From Aplidium turbinatum (lineage: Eukaryota; Chordata; Ascidiacea; Aplousobranchia; Polyclinidae): a stretch of DNA of 64,000 bases. Below the pieces are notes generated by a model. The model was given only the letters and a program-made list of their open reading frames with translations, was not told the origin of the DNA and searched no databases. The stretch's first letter is position 1. Each line of letters begins with the position of its first letter. This document shows, one piece after another, positions 55,401-64,000 of the stretch. Location: the NCBI GenBank assembly GCA_918807975.1, contig OU964931.1, positions 7,078,251 through 7,142,250 on the forward strand. Reading direction: 5' to 3'. A program made the position numbers and the translations under genes.

Positions 55401-58400
55401 AACATCAGCAGCAAAGCTTGGCAACAATATAACAAAACACAGATTTTTTCGTTACAAGCTGTGTGAGTCAATGTTTAAAAATAATGTTGATTGTGTTTGG
55501 ATTGATCTTGAGAAACTTTTCCTTTGGATTGAGAAGCCTTTTTTGTAAACCTAATCATGGCAGTTAAAGCACAGTATATAATTTCAACGTGGTGTTAATG
55601 CAATATAGAAATTGTGCTGACGCTGTTACGACGCCTTTATCCAGGTCAGTGACGGAGTGGCTTCATTACGAGGTCAGATCAGAAGCAATTTTCCCTTTTG
55701 CGAAGAGCAGCGGGGGCAAGTTGGGACTTGGGGTTATGCTGTCTTTACGTAAAAATATAACAAAAAAACCTTAGCCAAGGTAGGATGACATGGGACATGA
55801 AAATCAATCGTGGCCAAAAATTTTAATGTTGTTGTAATGCTTTTTCGTGATATCCACAAAAGCGCTTTAGTTTTTCAGTGATTTACAATTGAACTTGCAT
55901 GTGCAATACCCACATTTGAGTTGACCAAACCAGAGAGATGTCTTGCGATCATGACAGGGTCGCTGTGATCTCTGTATCGCAGATCTCCCATGCCAAGCAG
56001 CTTCATACTTGCCTTCATCACGGCACTTTCAAACTGAGAATATAAGAACTTTCGTTAGTGCCACGTCTCACGCTTGAAGCATGGATGTCAGTGCAGAAAG
56101 AGAACAAATACTAATAAACTGTGTAACTGAATACTGAAAAGTTTGGATGTTCATCAGGACAATTATCGTTTCTAGCACTAGTTGCAACGTTCGTGAAGCA
56201 ATCATTCAATCTGTTTGTTGTTGCTTTTATCAGATGAACGTTGCAACTGAAACGAAAACTGTGTAACAACATGGAAGCCAGAGTAAAACCAAAATTCATT
56301 TATAAGAAAATTCTGTAGGGATTCAAAAGTACCATAGGGCTGGTTTACTTTGGAAAATCTCAACACAGCGCATATAAATCATACTAAAAAATGCTTGAAA
56401 ATAGCATGTTTCCACGGTTTTGTCAATTTGCAAAAAAGGCGTTGCCGTTACATTCGCAATCGTTAAAAAAACAGCTATCTAGTAGGTCAGTTGGTCTCAA
56501 CAAATATATAGGAACAGAAGTATGAAAAGACTAGCAGGCACCCTTAATATAATTTTCGTCGCTTTGAAAAGTAAAACAAACGAAGCGTATCAGAGAGACG
56601 ACATTGTATGTCAAGTACAAAAAAAGGCTTAACTTTATATCGAAAGTGCTATGTTAGAAAATCCATAGAAAACCAATAGAAAAGCGCCCCAGACAACAAA
56701 ATCCGTTATTTTTACATTGATTCAACGTCTGTACACGTTGAATCAATGTAAAAATGACGGATTTTGTTGTCTGGGGTGGGTTGAAATTTCGGTCATGAAA
56801 CGACAAGTTGCATATTTACATTCAGACAAAAACGCGCCAAACCGTATTCAACAAACTCTTTGTTGCTCCAGCATGCGAACGCGCTAAATTGGCGGCAAAA
56901 CACCGCCACTAGTTCATCGACATTACGTAACAAAAATTGTGTTAGAGGGAATAGTGAATCAAATTGCATACTGAGAAGTTTGCGTGTTTGTCAGAAAAAT
57001 TATCGTTTCTAGCACTAGTTGAAACGTTCATCTGAGTGAAAGTAAAAGCAAAGACAAACAAATTGATTTATTGCTTCAGTGATGTTTCGCGCAGCATCAC
57101 AATGCGCATCCTCAGAGCGAATAACATACCACATAAAATTTACAAAGTTATATACTTGATACTTGCGAATCTTAATTAAGAGACAATTCCCTGCTTTGTC
57201 AGGGCCAAACGCTCAGAGTTATTGAAAACAATATTTATCTTCGCATAGAGAAAAATGCTGCAAGAGTCATCAGATACAAGGGTTGCGCAAATATTTGATG
57301 ATTGAGTGAAGAAAAAAAAATGAACGCAAACAGTGTCGGGCCAAGACCCAAGCAATTCTGTTGCCTCTAACTCAGCAAGCAAAGTTGAATGTTTTTTTAC
57401 TTTGATTCCGCGCGTACAGGCGTTAAATAAATGTAAAAAACGAACCAACTTTGCTAGCCGGGCAATACGTCTGATAGACCACTAAAGTTACCTCCAACAG
57501 GCAGCAATAGCAACACGATACTTCTATGACTTCCGATTATAGCAACTTTCACATTTCATCAATTTATCACACAAATCCACACAAGTAATGATCGGGGGTT
57601 AATAGCAATGTAGTTACCTGGCCAAAATACCAATCCATTTCACCAATACGATTAGACGTTCCGAAAAACTGCATGCCATTTTCGTTCAGTACATACTCTT
57701 GCCGCCATCTGTCGTTTGACATATATACCGGGTCAACTGAACAATATAATGCAGTCTGTTATGCTATTTCTGTTGTTTCAATGACCAACAAAACTGGATT
57801 CGCAAACACCAATTTGAAATATGAAGTTTGGTGAGAGTTGCCATGTGTTCAAATACGTTACTCAAAATTTTTCTAATTGTGATACTACTGTAGATAGAAT
57901 AGAAAAATAAAACTTTTTTAACATATTTTTGTAATATATATGTATTGTAATATATATATATTATATATATCAAATGCTGGCATTTGAACAACAATCTAAC
58001 CTCTTAGTGTGATTTATTAAAAATCGATTTCATTATAGTAATAGCATCTTCAGCTTATTCAAATATAAAGCTTTGGTAGAGAGTTTGCTTTGTTGAACCA
58101 TAGAGAGATTATTCAAATATATTTAACTCATTATATATTTCATTTTTTGCATCTACTAGAATATTTGTATCAACATTGTGGTATGAAGTTACATTTCGAT
58201 TGCAGCCTGGATACATACATTTTGACCAGGGGTTGAAAATAACAATGATGTCATTGGTAACTTTCACAATGGGGAGTTTTCTTCTTCCTCTTCTTGGCTT
58301 CATTACCAACAACCACTGCCCGATACCAGTTGACTTTGCAGATGTGTGTATTTCAACAGTTAGAATATCACCTGAAATACAAAGAAAACATTAAGTTTAA

Positions 58401-60004
58401 ATAAGCCATGATATATTATCTAGGTTGGTGTGGACATATGCTTAAAACTATAAACAAGTATTTTACAATGTCACTACAATATGTGTTTTCTAGCACGGCA
58501 TATTGTAAATGAAAGTAATATATTAAGGACATAGGATACACCCCAATTAAAGAAAAGACAGTAAAAATTAACGCTTCAACATATGTACTGTACTCATACT
58601 TATGTATCGTACTCATACTTTTAGTGTGAACGTTTGGGCACACATTATAGAATTTTTATAACCAAAATAGAAAACAGATATGTGGTGGGATTATCAAAAT
58701 ATTACCAGTATCAAACAAACACTCAACTACACGAAAAAAAACTGAAACCATGCTGAAAACTACAGTTATCAGTAAAAAGGTTAAGGTTTACCAACCTACT
58801 GAAGCCAGTAGAACATGGCCTTCTACATCATCACCATGTTTCGGATCAATCTTAGGAAGTCTCACTAATGACCCATGATGAACCATAGGGCGTCCACCTA
58901 AGAAACAACACAAAATTTCATGGCAACACTTCACTTTAAATATCTGGTTAGTTGGATAGCATTGCACCAAAACCAGCAATAAAAATTGCTTGATAATTTG
59001 TCTAGATGTGTTTGTGAAATTGTTCAATTGTAAATTGTATATGTATGATATATACCAGTACTGCAGATTACAGTTTCCCAAATTGCATGTCTTAGAATAC
59101 ACTCAAGTGTGCCACAAAAATTTCATACTTTAAAACCAATCATTAAAAAGGGGGTATGAAAGCCTTCAGGTGGCGATCCCTTTAATTCACTACAGGTGAA
59201 CCTCACAATCACGTGACAAGCTATGATGGAATAAAAATAAAAGCCTTGATCAATCTCAACCAGAAATAAAACCAACTAATGCCATGGCAAACATTACCAA
59301 CAGGATTTAATGATATGCAGCATGACTCAAATAGCTTCAATTGCAATATTTTTAAATAAAGAGTATATATAAATTTAACTCAAAAAGCTGATGTGCTGCA
59401 ATGGCATTCAGTCTACTTCTAATACACTCTTGTAGCATAGGCCTATACAATGTTCAATATTTATATATTATAAAGTAATGCACTTCATATAATAAGTAAA
59501 CTACAGTACCTATGCGCAGTTCAAATTCAACTGATTCTTCAGATTTCAACTCTCTTGATAATGTCAGCATAAGTTTAAATGGAAAGCCTCGTCTCACAAC
59601 AAGTTCATCAGACTCATACTCTGATGTATAGTGTTTAGCACTGGTTTCTTCTTTCAGTAAATCAACTGCTTTGATCAGCAACGGAGCTGTAACATAATTT
59701 GAAGTTGACATCATAGGCCTACTACAAAATATGTTATTTGAAACTCAGTGGCAATTTTTACGACATATAGGAAAAGACATACCGTAATGTTTGAGCCCCT
59801 ATTCTCGAGAACAAGTTTTAAAACCTGCTAAAGTAGCCTACAGCATAGAAATTGTTTAACTATTTTGAAAATTTACATTTAAAAGTTGGTCTACTATGCA
59901 ACATTTCAAACATCAAGACTTTAAAGGTATTTATTCAACATTTTAAGCTTCAGAAACTTACCAGGTTTAGATGATGCACGAGAGGATACGCGTCTTGGTG
60001 CCAT
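46316..60004 (-). CDS. Transglutaminase (protein-glutamine gamma-glutamyltransferase)
   Basis: Ca2+-dependent enzyme forming glutamyl-lysine isopeptide cross-links. Fifteen coding exons, minus strand, in order: 60004-59962, 59686-59510, 58897-58796, 58371-58219, 57736-57618, 56033-55914, 55001-54839, 54098-53966, 53402-53255, 51991-51901, 51415-51221, 50799-50573, 49576-49507, 47615-47395, 46456-46316. All junctions are GT-AG with matching phases, giving 701 codons. The catalytic triad is Cys283 (KYGQCWVF), His340 ([11 protein letters not shown]) and Asp363 ([12 protein letters not shown]), with the oxyanion Trp248 (VGNWSGDY); spacing equals TGM2 (277/335/358/241). An N-terminal beta-sandwich and two C-terminal beta-barrels are present. 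There is no signal peptide; the N-terminus is basic ([14 protein letters not shown]). The end of barrel 2 is not found, so at least one exon is missing. Confidence 0.93.
46871..47110 (+). repeat. tRNA-derived SINE, family 3
   Basis: Head GGGATGGTGCAACGGATAAG (A box) and CCTGGTTCGACTCCCGGC (B box), then a body ending near GAACCTTATCTTCTCATATC. The stretch GGCCACCCTACTCTCCTAGT recalls the tail of the RTE LINE at 49340 (GGCCACCCCCACTAGTGGGG), which might reflect LINE-dependent mobilisation. Confidence 0.65.
47395..47615 (-). CDS. Transglutaminase exon 14
   Basis: Encodes [20 protein letters not shown], then [20 protein letters not shown] and [18 protein letters not shown]: end of barrel 1 and linker to barrel 2. 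Confidence 0.9.
48273..49391 (+). CDS. RTE reverse transcriptase C-terminal part with PHD/RING-like finger
   Basis: 372 aa. It begins within the RT core: [20 protein letters not shown], then [20 protein letters not shown] (intact YADD near residue 45) and [15 protein letters not shown] cysteine-rich finger follows at about 99-145 (CGICGKR...[12 protein letters not shown]...CFVCGKC), similar to the PHD-like insert known from some RTE elements. Then [43 protein letters not shown] and [12 protein letters not shown], the usual RTE C-terminus. The frame is open to its stop; only the 5' half (endonuclease and early RT) is missing. Confidence 0.9.
   Translation: MKVHQPSVKVGVHQGSVLSPLIFAIVVDVVTEGVREGLLSEILYADDLVLTSNSMEGMERKFEKWKEAFETKGMKVNLEKTKVMVSGAEGTVVESKVDPCGICGKRVMRNSMQCKECGKWVHARCANVKRAATRLAKCFVCGKCSKGRNEVEGHDDEFCHGIETVTDFCYLGDRINGSGGCEAAVTTRARLGWAKFRECGEMLHGRKFSLRMKGKVYRSCVRPAMLYGSETWVLRESELAILRRTERSMVRAMCGVKTRREKRTEELLDMLEMRETIDQLARANGVRWYGHVIRREEGSFLRKALDLKVDGKRKRGRPRRTWKQQVKDEFKKVGLKEEDARDRVKWRKGIKTIAARKQSATPTSGEQTDDGL
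48273..49408 (+). mobile_element. 5'-truncated RTE-type LINE in transglutaminase intron
   Basis: The open frame 48273-49391 ends in an (ATG)n-like tail (GATTATGATGATGATGAT), typical of RTE-clade LINEs. It lies in the intron between transglutaminase exons 13 and 14, antisense to the gene. The 5' junction contains a small repeat/fold-back of GAAGGTTGGTGT (48255-48310). No clear target duplication was found. Confidence 0.85.
49507..49576 (-). CDS. Transglutaminase exon 13
   Basis: Encodes [20 protein letters not shown] and QYN; the NTS..TQNV.LS..GKTM.Y.G motif is typical of barrel 1. Confidence 0.92.
50573..50799 (-). CDS. Transglutaminase exon 12
   Basis: Encodes [20 protein letters not shown], then [20 protein letters not shown] and GKDISFKIK: the end of the core and first strands of beta-barrel 1. 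The acceptor GTAGAG|AG was chosen because only it keeps the phase. Confidence 0.85.
51221..51415 (-). CDS. Transglutaminase exon 11
   Basis: Encodes [15 protein letters not shown] (an insertion relative to most family members), then [20 protein letters not shown] and KYKYAE. ISTKAVG..REDVT is the conserved Ca-binding region. Confidence 0.9.
51754..51821. repeat. Hairpin mini-element (CCCAGACAG family)
   Basis: CCCAGACAGAAAAACCGGTC pairs with GACGGATTTTTCTGCCTGGG; the stem continues through ATTTCTA/TAGAAAT. The centre is ACGTTGAATCAATG. It is in a transglutaminase intron. Confidence 0.85.
51901..51991 (-). CDS. Transglutaminase exon 10
   Basis: Encodes [30 protein letters not shown]. The YD.PF.FAEVN motif follows the active-site exon. 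Donor GAGA|GTAGGT is chosen because it keeps phase with exon 11. Confidence 0.9.
53255..53402 (-). CDS. Transglutaminase exon 9 (catalytic His and Asp)
   Basis: Encodes [20 protein letters not shown], then [20 protein letters not shown] and PGSVVAIKE. Contains His340 and Asp363. Confidence 0.96.
53828..53876. repeat. Decayed hairpin of the CCCAGACAG family
   Basis: ACCCAGACAGCAG ... TTGCTGTCTGGGT pair at the ends; the interior is degenerate. Confidence 0.5.
53966..54098 (-). CDS. Transglutaminase exon 8
   Basis: Encodes [20 protein letters not shown], then [28 protein letters not shown] and SAHD are family signatures. Phases 1 and 2. Confidence 0.95.
54243..54406 (+). repeat. tRNA-derived SINE, copy 2
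   Basis: Head CGGCTGCATAGCCGAGTGGT (A box), GATTTGACACC (B box), body with AGCATGCCTGAAGG and GGCTTCCTTGGCTTCC, and 3' end GCTTGGATACAACAAAAAG. Same family as 38292-38515. It lies in the intron between exons 7 and 8 of the transglutaminase. Confidence 0.8.
54839..55001 (-). CDS. Transglutaminase exon 7 (catalytic Cys)
   Basis: Encodes [40 protein letters not shown], then [12 protein letters not shown]. Contains nucleophile Cys283 and Trp248. Confidence 0.96.
55914..56033 (-). CDS. Transglutaminase exon 6
   Basis: Encodes [20 protein letters not shown] and [16 protein letters not shown]; aligns with the SxVxxxRxxSxxVN region before the active site. Donor AAT|GTGGGT. Confidence 0.92.
56687..56776. 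repeat. Hairpin mini-element (CCCAGACA family)
   Basis: CCCCAGACAACAAAATCCGT pairs with ACGGATTTTGTTGTCTGGGG; the stem continues through TTTTTACATTGATTCAACG, giving arms of about 40 bp around a loop of about 8 bases. It is one of the most nearly perfect copies of the family. Confidence 0.88.
57371..57463. repeat. Hairpin mini-element, variant
   Basis: CAGCAAGCAAAGTTGAATGT and ACCAACTTTGCTAGCCGG are roughly inverted; TTTTTTTACTTTGATTCCGC and AATAAATGTAAAAAACG mirror the family core TTTTTACATTGATTCAACG. Decayed. Confidence 0.5.
57618..57736 (-). CDS. Transglutaminase exon 5
   Basis: Encodes [20 protein letters not shown], then [25 protein letters not shown]-type and W.FGQF motifs of the core domain entrance. 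Confidence 0.93.
58219..58371 (-). CDS. Transglutaminase exon 4
   Basis: Encodes [44 protein letters not shown] is the conserved end of the N-terminal domain. Donor T|GTATGT. Confidence 0.93.
58796..58897 (-). CDS. Transglutaminase exon 3
   Basis: Encodes [20 protein letters not shown] and [10 protein letters not shown], the middle of the N-terminal sandwich. Phase 1 at both ends. Confidence 0.88.
59510..59686 (-). CDS. Transglutaminase exon 2
   Basis: N-terminal domain start: [48 protein letters not shown]. The RRGxPF motif is typical of the family. Acceptor TTACAG; donor ATAG|GTACTG. Confidence 0.93.
59962..60004 (-). CDS. Transglutaminase exon 1
   Basis: Encodes [14 protein letters not shown] plus one base; donor G|GTAAG. 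The ATG at 60002-60004 is the first in frame. Basic Ser/Arg-rich start with no signal peptide. Confidence 0.8.
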
Positions 60005-62193
60005 GTTCACAATTTTTCGAAACAAACACACAGTAGTGTTTGGATATAGAGCACAAGTGAATTGTTTGCAGCAAAATTTACTTGCAACTAAAAATAGCAT
60101 AAACACTTCTGCAAATGCTGACTGGAAAAATAAAATGTAAACCAAGTACCGGTAATTAACTTCAAGATCAACTTGTACAGTATGTACTAAAGTTATTTAC
60201 TTCCTCAAATCTCTCATATGGGTAAGCTAATAACTGAATGATAATGAAAAATGAAGAAGGTCTATTGCTGATCACAAACTACCGCAGATATGTTTGCTGC
60301 AAACATGGCATGTTACGACTGTCACGTAACACCATAATAATTTCGCACTCAACCGCTGTTGTTTTCACCTCATTATCACAAAGTGGCATTCTTTCTAACA
60401 TTTACAAAGTTCTTCTCAGCTTTATTTATTGCTGTGGTCAGTTAATGTAACGAAGCAACAATATAGTTATCACCAAACGAAACGTTGCAAGCCACCATGA
60501 TCACATTGCAATTACAACTAGGGATGCCAGCGACAAATTTCCAATAAACTTAGATTGTGTGCTAAAAAAAAACCTAGATAGGCAAAAAAAAAACAGGTCC
60601 AGAAAATATGTAGTAAAGCGGTTAAAAAAACCTGCATGTGCTTTTAGCACCATTTTAAATCATTACACAGAAGCCTCAGAAAGCTGCAAATAGTAACACA
60701 ACACTATATATGATTATACAATATACAACACATACTTATGTTGGTATGGTACGGTAGTTAATAATATAGAATATAACTATATACAAAAACAAGAGCTTGG
60801 TAGGCCTATAAGGGTTCACAGCAAAGATTTTGGCTCAAAATTGCCTTCATGGTAAAGCATCTGGCTAGCAAGGTTCAGTGTGTGTTTAACCAAAATTTCT
60901 AAAACTGACTAGATGTATGAGTGTATACCTACTATAGGCTAGCCATTAAGGTTAGTTTTGACTTTTGAACTAAGCTTTTGCTGTGTGAGTTGTAGACTGT
61001 GGCTGAGGAGAATCATCATGCCTGCTTACAGTTTGGTGTACAGCTAAATTGGTTCTTAGCAATTACCCTGCTTAGCCTTTTTCATTTGAACATAACGTTG
61101 AAAAGAATAACTTTTGTTTGTTTTGTTTTATTATCTTTATCCTGCATTTCGGGAAAGCGGACTTGAGCGCTATGCATCGGTGTACGCCTTCCGAACTTCC
61201 AACTCAAATTCACAATAAATAAATGTTCAGTAACACAAATAGCTGTACTACTCCAATTTTTAGTCATCCACATTTTCATAAAGTTGGATCATTTCTTCAG
61301 CATCCTGTACCTCACTGACTTGCACAGTAGCTGATGCAAAAAAACAATACCTTAACATTTAATTGTGTTGCAGTGTGGACCATTTATCGAGGATCCCAGT
61401 GCCTTAATACCGTGCAAGCTCTGTACAAAGTTAAAAACCAAAAATCCTAGATTTACCTAAATTTGAAAAAAAACAACTTAAAACCCAGATGTGGTCAAAA
61501 TAACTCAGATCTAGGTGGAAAAACCAAGCTCTGGCATCCTTGGTCAACAACAAGCAATCATTTGTTCAACTCAATTCAACGAAGAAGCAGAGTTGCCAGA
61601 TGTTGTTACAATTTCCAGGCATATTATCACTAAAACTGTACAGTTCAAAAGTCGTTCCATCGGCCAACAGCACCGTGGAAAACTAGCCTATAGCCTATTT
61701 GTCCACTATTGTAGTTATTGTAGTAGTACACTAGTAGTATCTTTAGTTAGTAGTATATTTTTCGTCTCGGAAGCGTAAATGACTAAAAACAAAATGAATG
61801 AATGAAAACTGGCAACCTTGAAAAGAGGCATTGGCCTTTGCAAGCAATGCATGGGAAATCCCCAATTGTTTCCATAGAAGGAAACCAACGATGAGGAAGT
61901 GAGCAAAATGGTGTACGCTTACGCATGTGAATTGATAGAGTGGTTGGTATTAACTCCACAGCTCTTGATTTTGACAGGTAATCAATAAACCAATGCTTCG
62001 CAAAGTGAAAACTTTTATTTCATCTGTTGTGCAATGTGCAAATGAAGAAATTGTAAAATAAGCAATAATAAATTAATTGTTTACCAAGTCTATGTTATTT
62101 GCATCAGACACAATGAAACTCAAAGTCCAAGGAAAAACAGAATCACGTAGGCTACATCCAGTGGCGTAGCCTATTTAGAAAGTTTGTTAGGGG
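60005..62193. other. Upstream of transglutaminase; no gene recognised
   Basis: Presumed promoter side of the transglutaminase; I see no convincing TATA or spliced-leader acceptor. GGGATGCCAG at 60521 and its inverted form CTGGCATCC at 61531 may bound a decayed hAT-like element of about 1 kb, but the flanks do not form a clear duplication. Small frames at 61082-61279 and 61515-61778 lack domains. Confidence 0.4.
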
Positions 62194-63486
62194 GTGTTCC
62201 GGACAATCGTTCACCAATTCAAACGTTACATAAAACCGTTATGGTCAACATAGGCGTAGCCAGGGGGCGAAAGGGGCCATGGCCCCCCCAAATTTTCCAA
62301 GTTTGGATTCCGAAGTTGAGCCCTTTGTTGAAAATGTAATAAAATTTGTAGAAATTTATAACGTTTTCCAAGACATCTGGCTATTAACACCTCCAAGGAG
62401 TAGGATTGTTTTAGACACACAGAAAGAAAGACACCAATACTTTTTGCAAATCGCGCAAAATTTACGCGATTTACGTTTCTTTGCACTAATTTGTGGAAGC
62501 AATTTCAGAATGGCTTAGCCTACTCTGTTGGGTTTTTGTGTAGTTATTAAGTTTTTGTGTAGCTGAGTTTTTGGTGTTCTCTAATTTAAGCCGCATTTTT
62601 GCCCGTTTGTGTATAAGAGCTACCTTTAACAAGTTAATAGCTGCGTTTATCTACTAATAAATTTCATACAAATATTACCTTAAAAGTGCTTTCAGAAAGC
62701 GCTATAATCCATTATTTAAGTGTAATTTTTTTAAAAAATTTCCGGGGCATGCCTCCGGACCCCCCTAGAATACGCGTGCTTTCGGCACCCTCTAACCCCC
62801 CACCAGCTTTATTGCTTCCCTTGCTCAACCCACCACGATACGTCACTGCACATCAAGTGGCGATGGCTTAAATCAAACACTTTGTTGTTCTTTTCAATTC
62901 ATCAAATATTTGGCCCCTCCCAAATTTTTTTCTGGCTACGCCACTGATGGTTTACTTAACCTAGCTGGCGCCTTACGTCATGAAACATTTCTAAAAATGA
63001 ACACAGATTTCACCATCATTTGAAACACCTGTGAAATATTTCGTCATTGAATCATAAATTGCGAAATCTTGCGTAGCCTAAGCCAAATTTAGCCTACCTG
63101 GTGCTGTAATTGCTTCATAATGCTATTATCACTGTTACGTCACAGAAGCTGGTTACGTGCAGTTGAAATATCGCAATCAATTCGTCATTTTAGAATTGTC
63201 GTTTTGAAAAGTTGGTCCAATATTTAACTGTTTGCTTGGTGCTTATCAATTAGACGAAATTTCCGTCTTTTATCTCAGTAATTTGTGTTGTGGTGACAAG
63301 TTTTAGTGGGTACGGTGTTGCCCCCCCTTCTTCGACAGGCAGTGGCTATATTTTGCTGAAATACAATTCTTGAAAAAAGACGTTTTCAGAAGAGTATCTT
63401 TTCGTGTCATCGCATACAGACGAACGGATCCGGGAATTTTATGTCACAACTTTCACACGAAGATATTATGGTTTACCGCTGTGATC
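62194..63486. repeat. Dispersed repeat, copy 2 (with nested MITE)
   Basis: Second copy of the repeat at 15434-15985. Collinear shared blocks include GGACAATCGTTC, CTTACGTCAT, GAAACACCTGTGAAAT, TTACGTCACAGAAGCTGG and GAAGATATTATGGTTT. It is split by the MITE at 62249-62946, absent from copy 1. Confidence 0.65.
62249..62946. repeat. hAT-like MITE with GGCGTAGCC ends
   Basis: Ends CATAGGCGTAGCCAGGGGG and, inverted, CAGTGGCGTAGCCAGAAAA. Flanks ATGGTCAA and ATGGTTTA match at 6 of 8. Copy 1 of the host repeat lacks it, which confirms insertion. The interior frames have no domain. Confidence 0.7.
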
Positions 63487-63639
63487 AGGGGGGCAAGACA
63501 TTGTATAAGTCAGCCGCGTAGCTGCTGACTCGACGGCTAGAGGCCAATGGGGTAGTCTCAACGGTAGTACACAGAAAGCTCAAATTTGGTGAAAATAGCT
63601 GTTAATTGGTTTAAATTTTGTCTACTGAGGTTAAAATTA

Positions 63640-64000
63640 GACTTAAAATGGGGTTAAAATTCCCAAAGTAGCAGAGAGGAGCTTACATTTGCTTCAGTCG
63701 TACTTCCGCTACCCACTAGGCTACTTTCTAACTTATTTAAGTGGAAATAAATGAAACGCCTTAACAGATTTTTGATGAAAGTAGGCTACTGGAGACTAAA
63801 AAAATAATTTTCACCCAGAACTTATTTTATGACGGTCTATATAACAACGTCGAATTAAAATGTAACAAACGTGATAATGAAAGACATTATTGATTTCGTT
63901 TTAAATTTTTACCCTCGGTCTGACAAAGCCTTCAAATGTTATTCCTGTTAGTTTTGCATATTTGTAGAGGCTTTGACGCAGGCCCGTTACCGATATTGAC
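63640..64000. mobile_element. Start of another hAT-A-like copy, running off the window
   Basis: AAAGTAGCAGAGAGG, CTTCAGTCGTACTTCCGCTA and CCCACTAGGCTACTTTCTAACTT parallel the subterminal part of hAT-A (AAAGTAGCGG..., TTAGTCGCACTCCCGCTACC). The exact left end is unclear and the element is not complete in the window. Confidence 0.45.

Noticed and set aside
60518-61542. hAT-like element bounded by GGGATGCCAG and CTGGCATCC
   Set aside because: The inverted ends are short and the flanks do not form an 8-bp duplication; noted only in the region entry.

Overview
This is nuclear DNA from an animal: AT-rich, low gene density, genes with introns, and many transposons. The host genes are metazoan: a transglutaminase with an animal-type catalytic core, the gamma-secretase subunit APH-1, and the LYR-motif protein LYRM9. 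The compact intron-poor APH-1 and LYRM9 and the repeat content suggest an invertebrate deuterostome. A tunicate (ascidian) is my best guess, but it is an inference.

Layout. 0-4 kb: no gene, small hAT-type MITEs. 4.1-14.9 kb (nest 1): a decayed, 5'-truncated Tx1/L1-like LINE on the minus strand, split by an LTR element (5002-11822, TSD GACTG) and by a deleted hAT element (12657-13940, TSD GTGACAGT). The LTR element carries a 3.2 kb endonuclease-RT LINE (6192-9391, TSD ATTCTACTAAC). 16.7-20.3 kb (nest 2): a long-TIR MULE-like element (9-bp TSD) holding two hAT-type elements, one of them inside the left TIR. 21.8-26.9 kb: two unclassified TIR elements, each with a hAT-type insertion, then a MITE. 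26.97-35.94 kb (nest 3): a hAT element split by a MULE, which is itself split by a 4.26 kb near-perfect palindrome and by a truncated LINE. A second MULE-like MITE sits in the same hAT. Target-site duplications support each level.

36.1-43.4 kb: APH-1 in a single open exon, then LYRM9 about 2 kb downstream on the same strand. The 70-codon LYRM9 reading frame is cut after codon 30 by a young LTR retrotransposon (39059-43278) with LTRs that look identical and a 5-bp TSD, ATTAC.

46.3-60.0 kb: a minus-strand transglutaminase gene. I resolved 15 coding exons with consistent splice phases (701 codons) and the Cys/His/Asp triad. The last C-terminal exon or exons were not found with confidence. Its introns hold an RTE-type LINE, tRNA-derived SINEs and hairpin MITEs. 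60-64 kb: no gene; dispersed repeats and the start of another hAT copy at the right edge.

The host genes belong to unrelated processes: protein cross-linking, intramembrane proteolysis and a mitochondrial LYR protein. APH-1 and LYRM9 are close, with a poly(A) signal about 75 bp before a 3' splice acceptor, so they may be co-transcribed and trans-spliced (inference). I found no CRISPR array, rRNA gene or functional tRNA gene.
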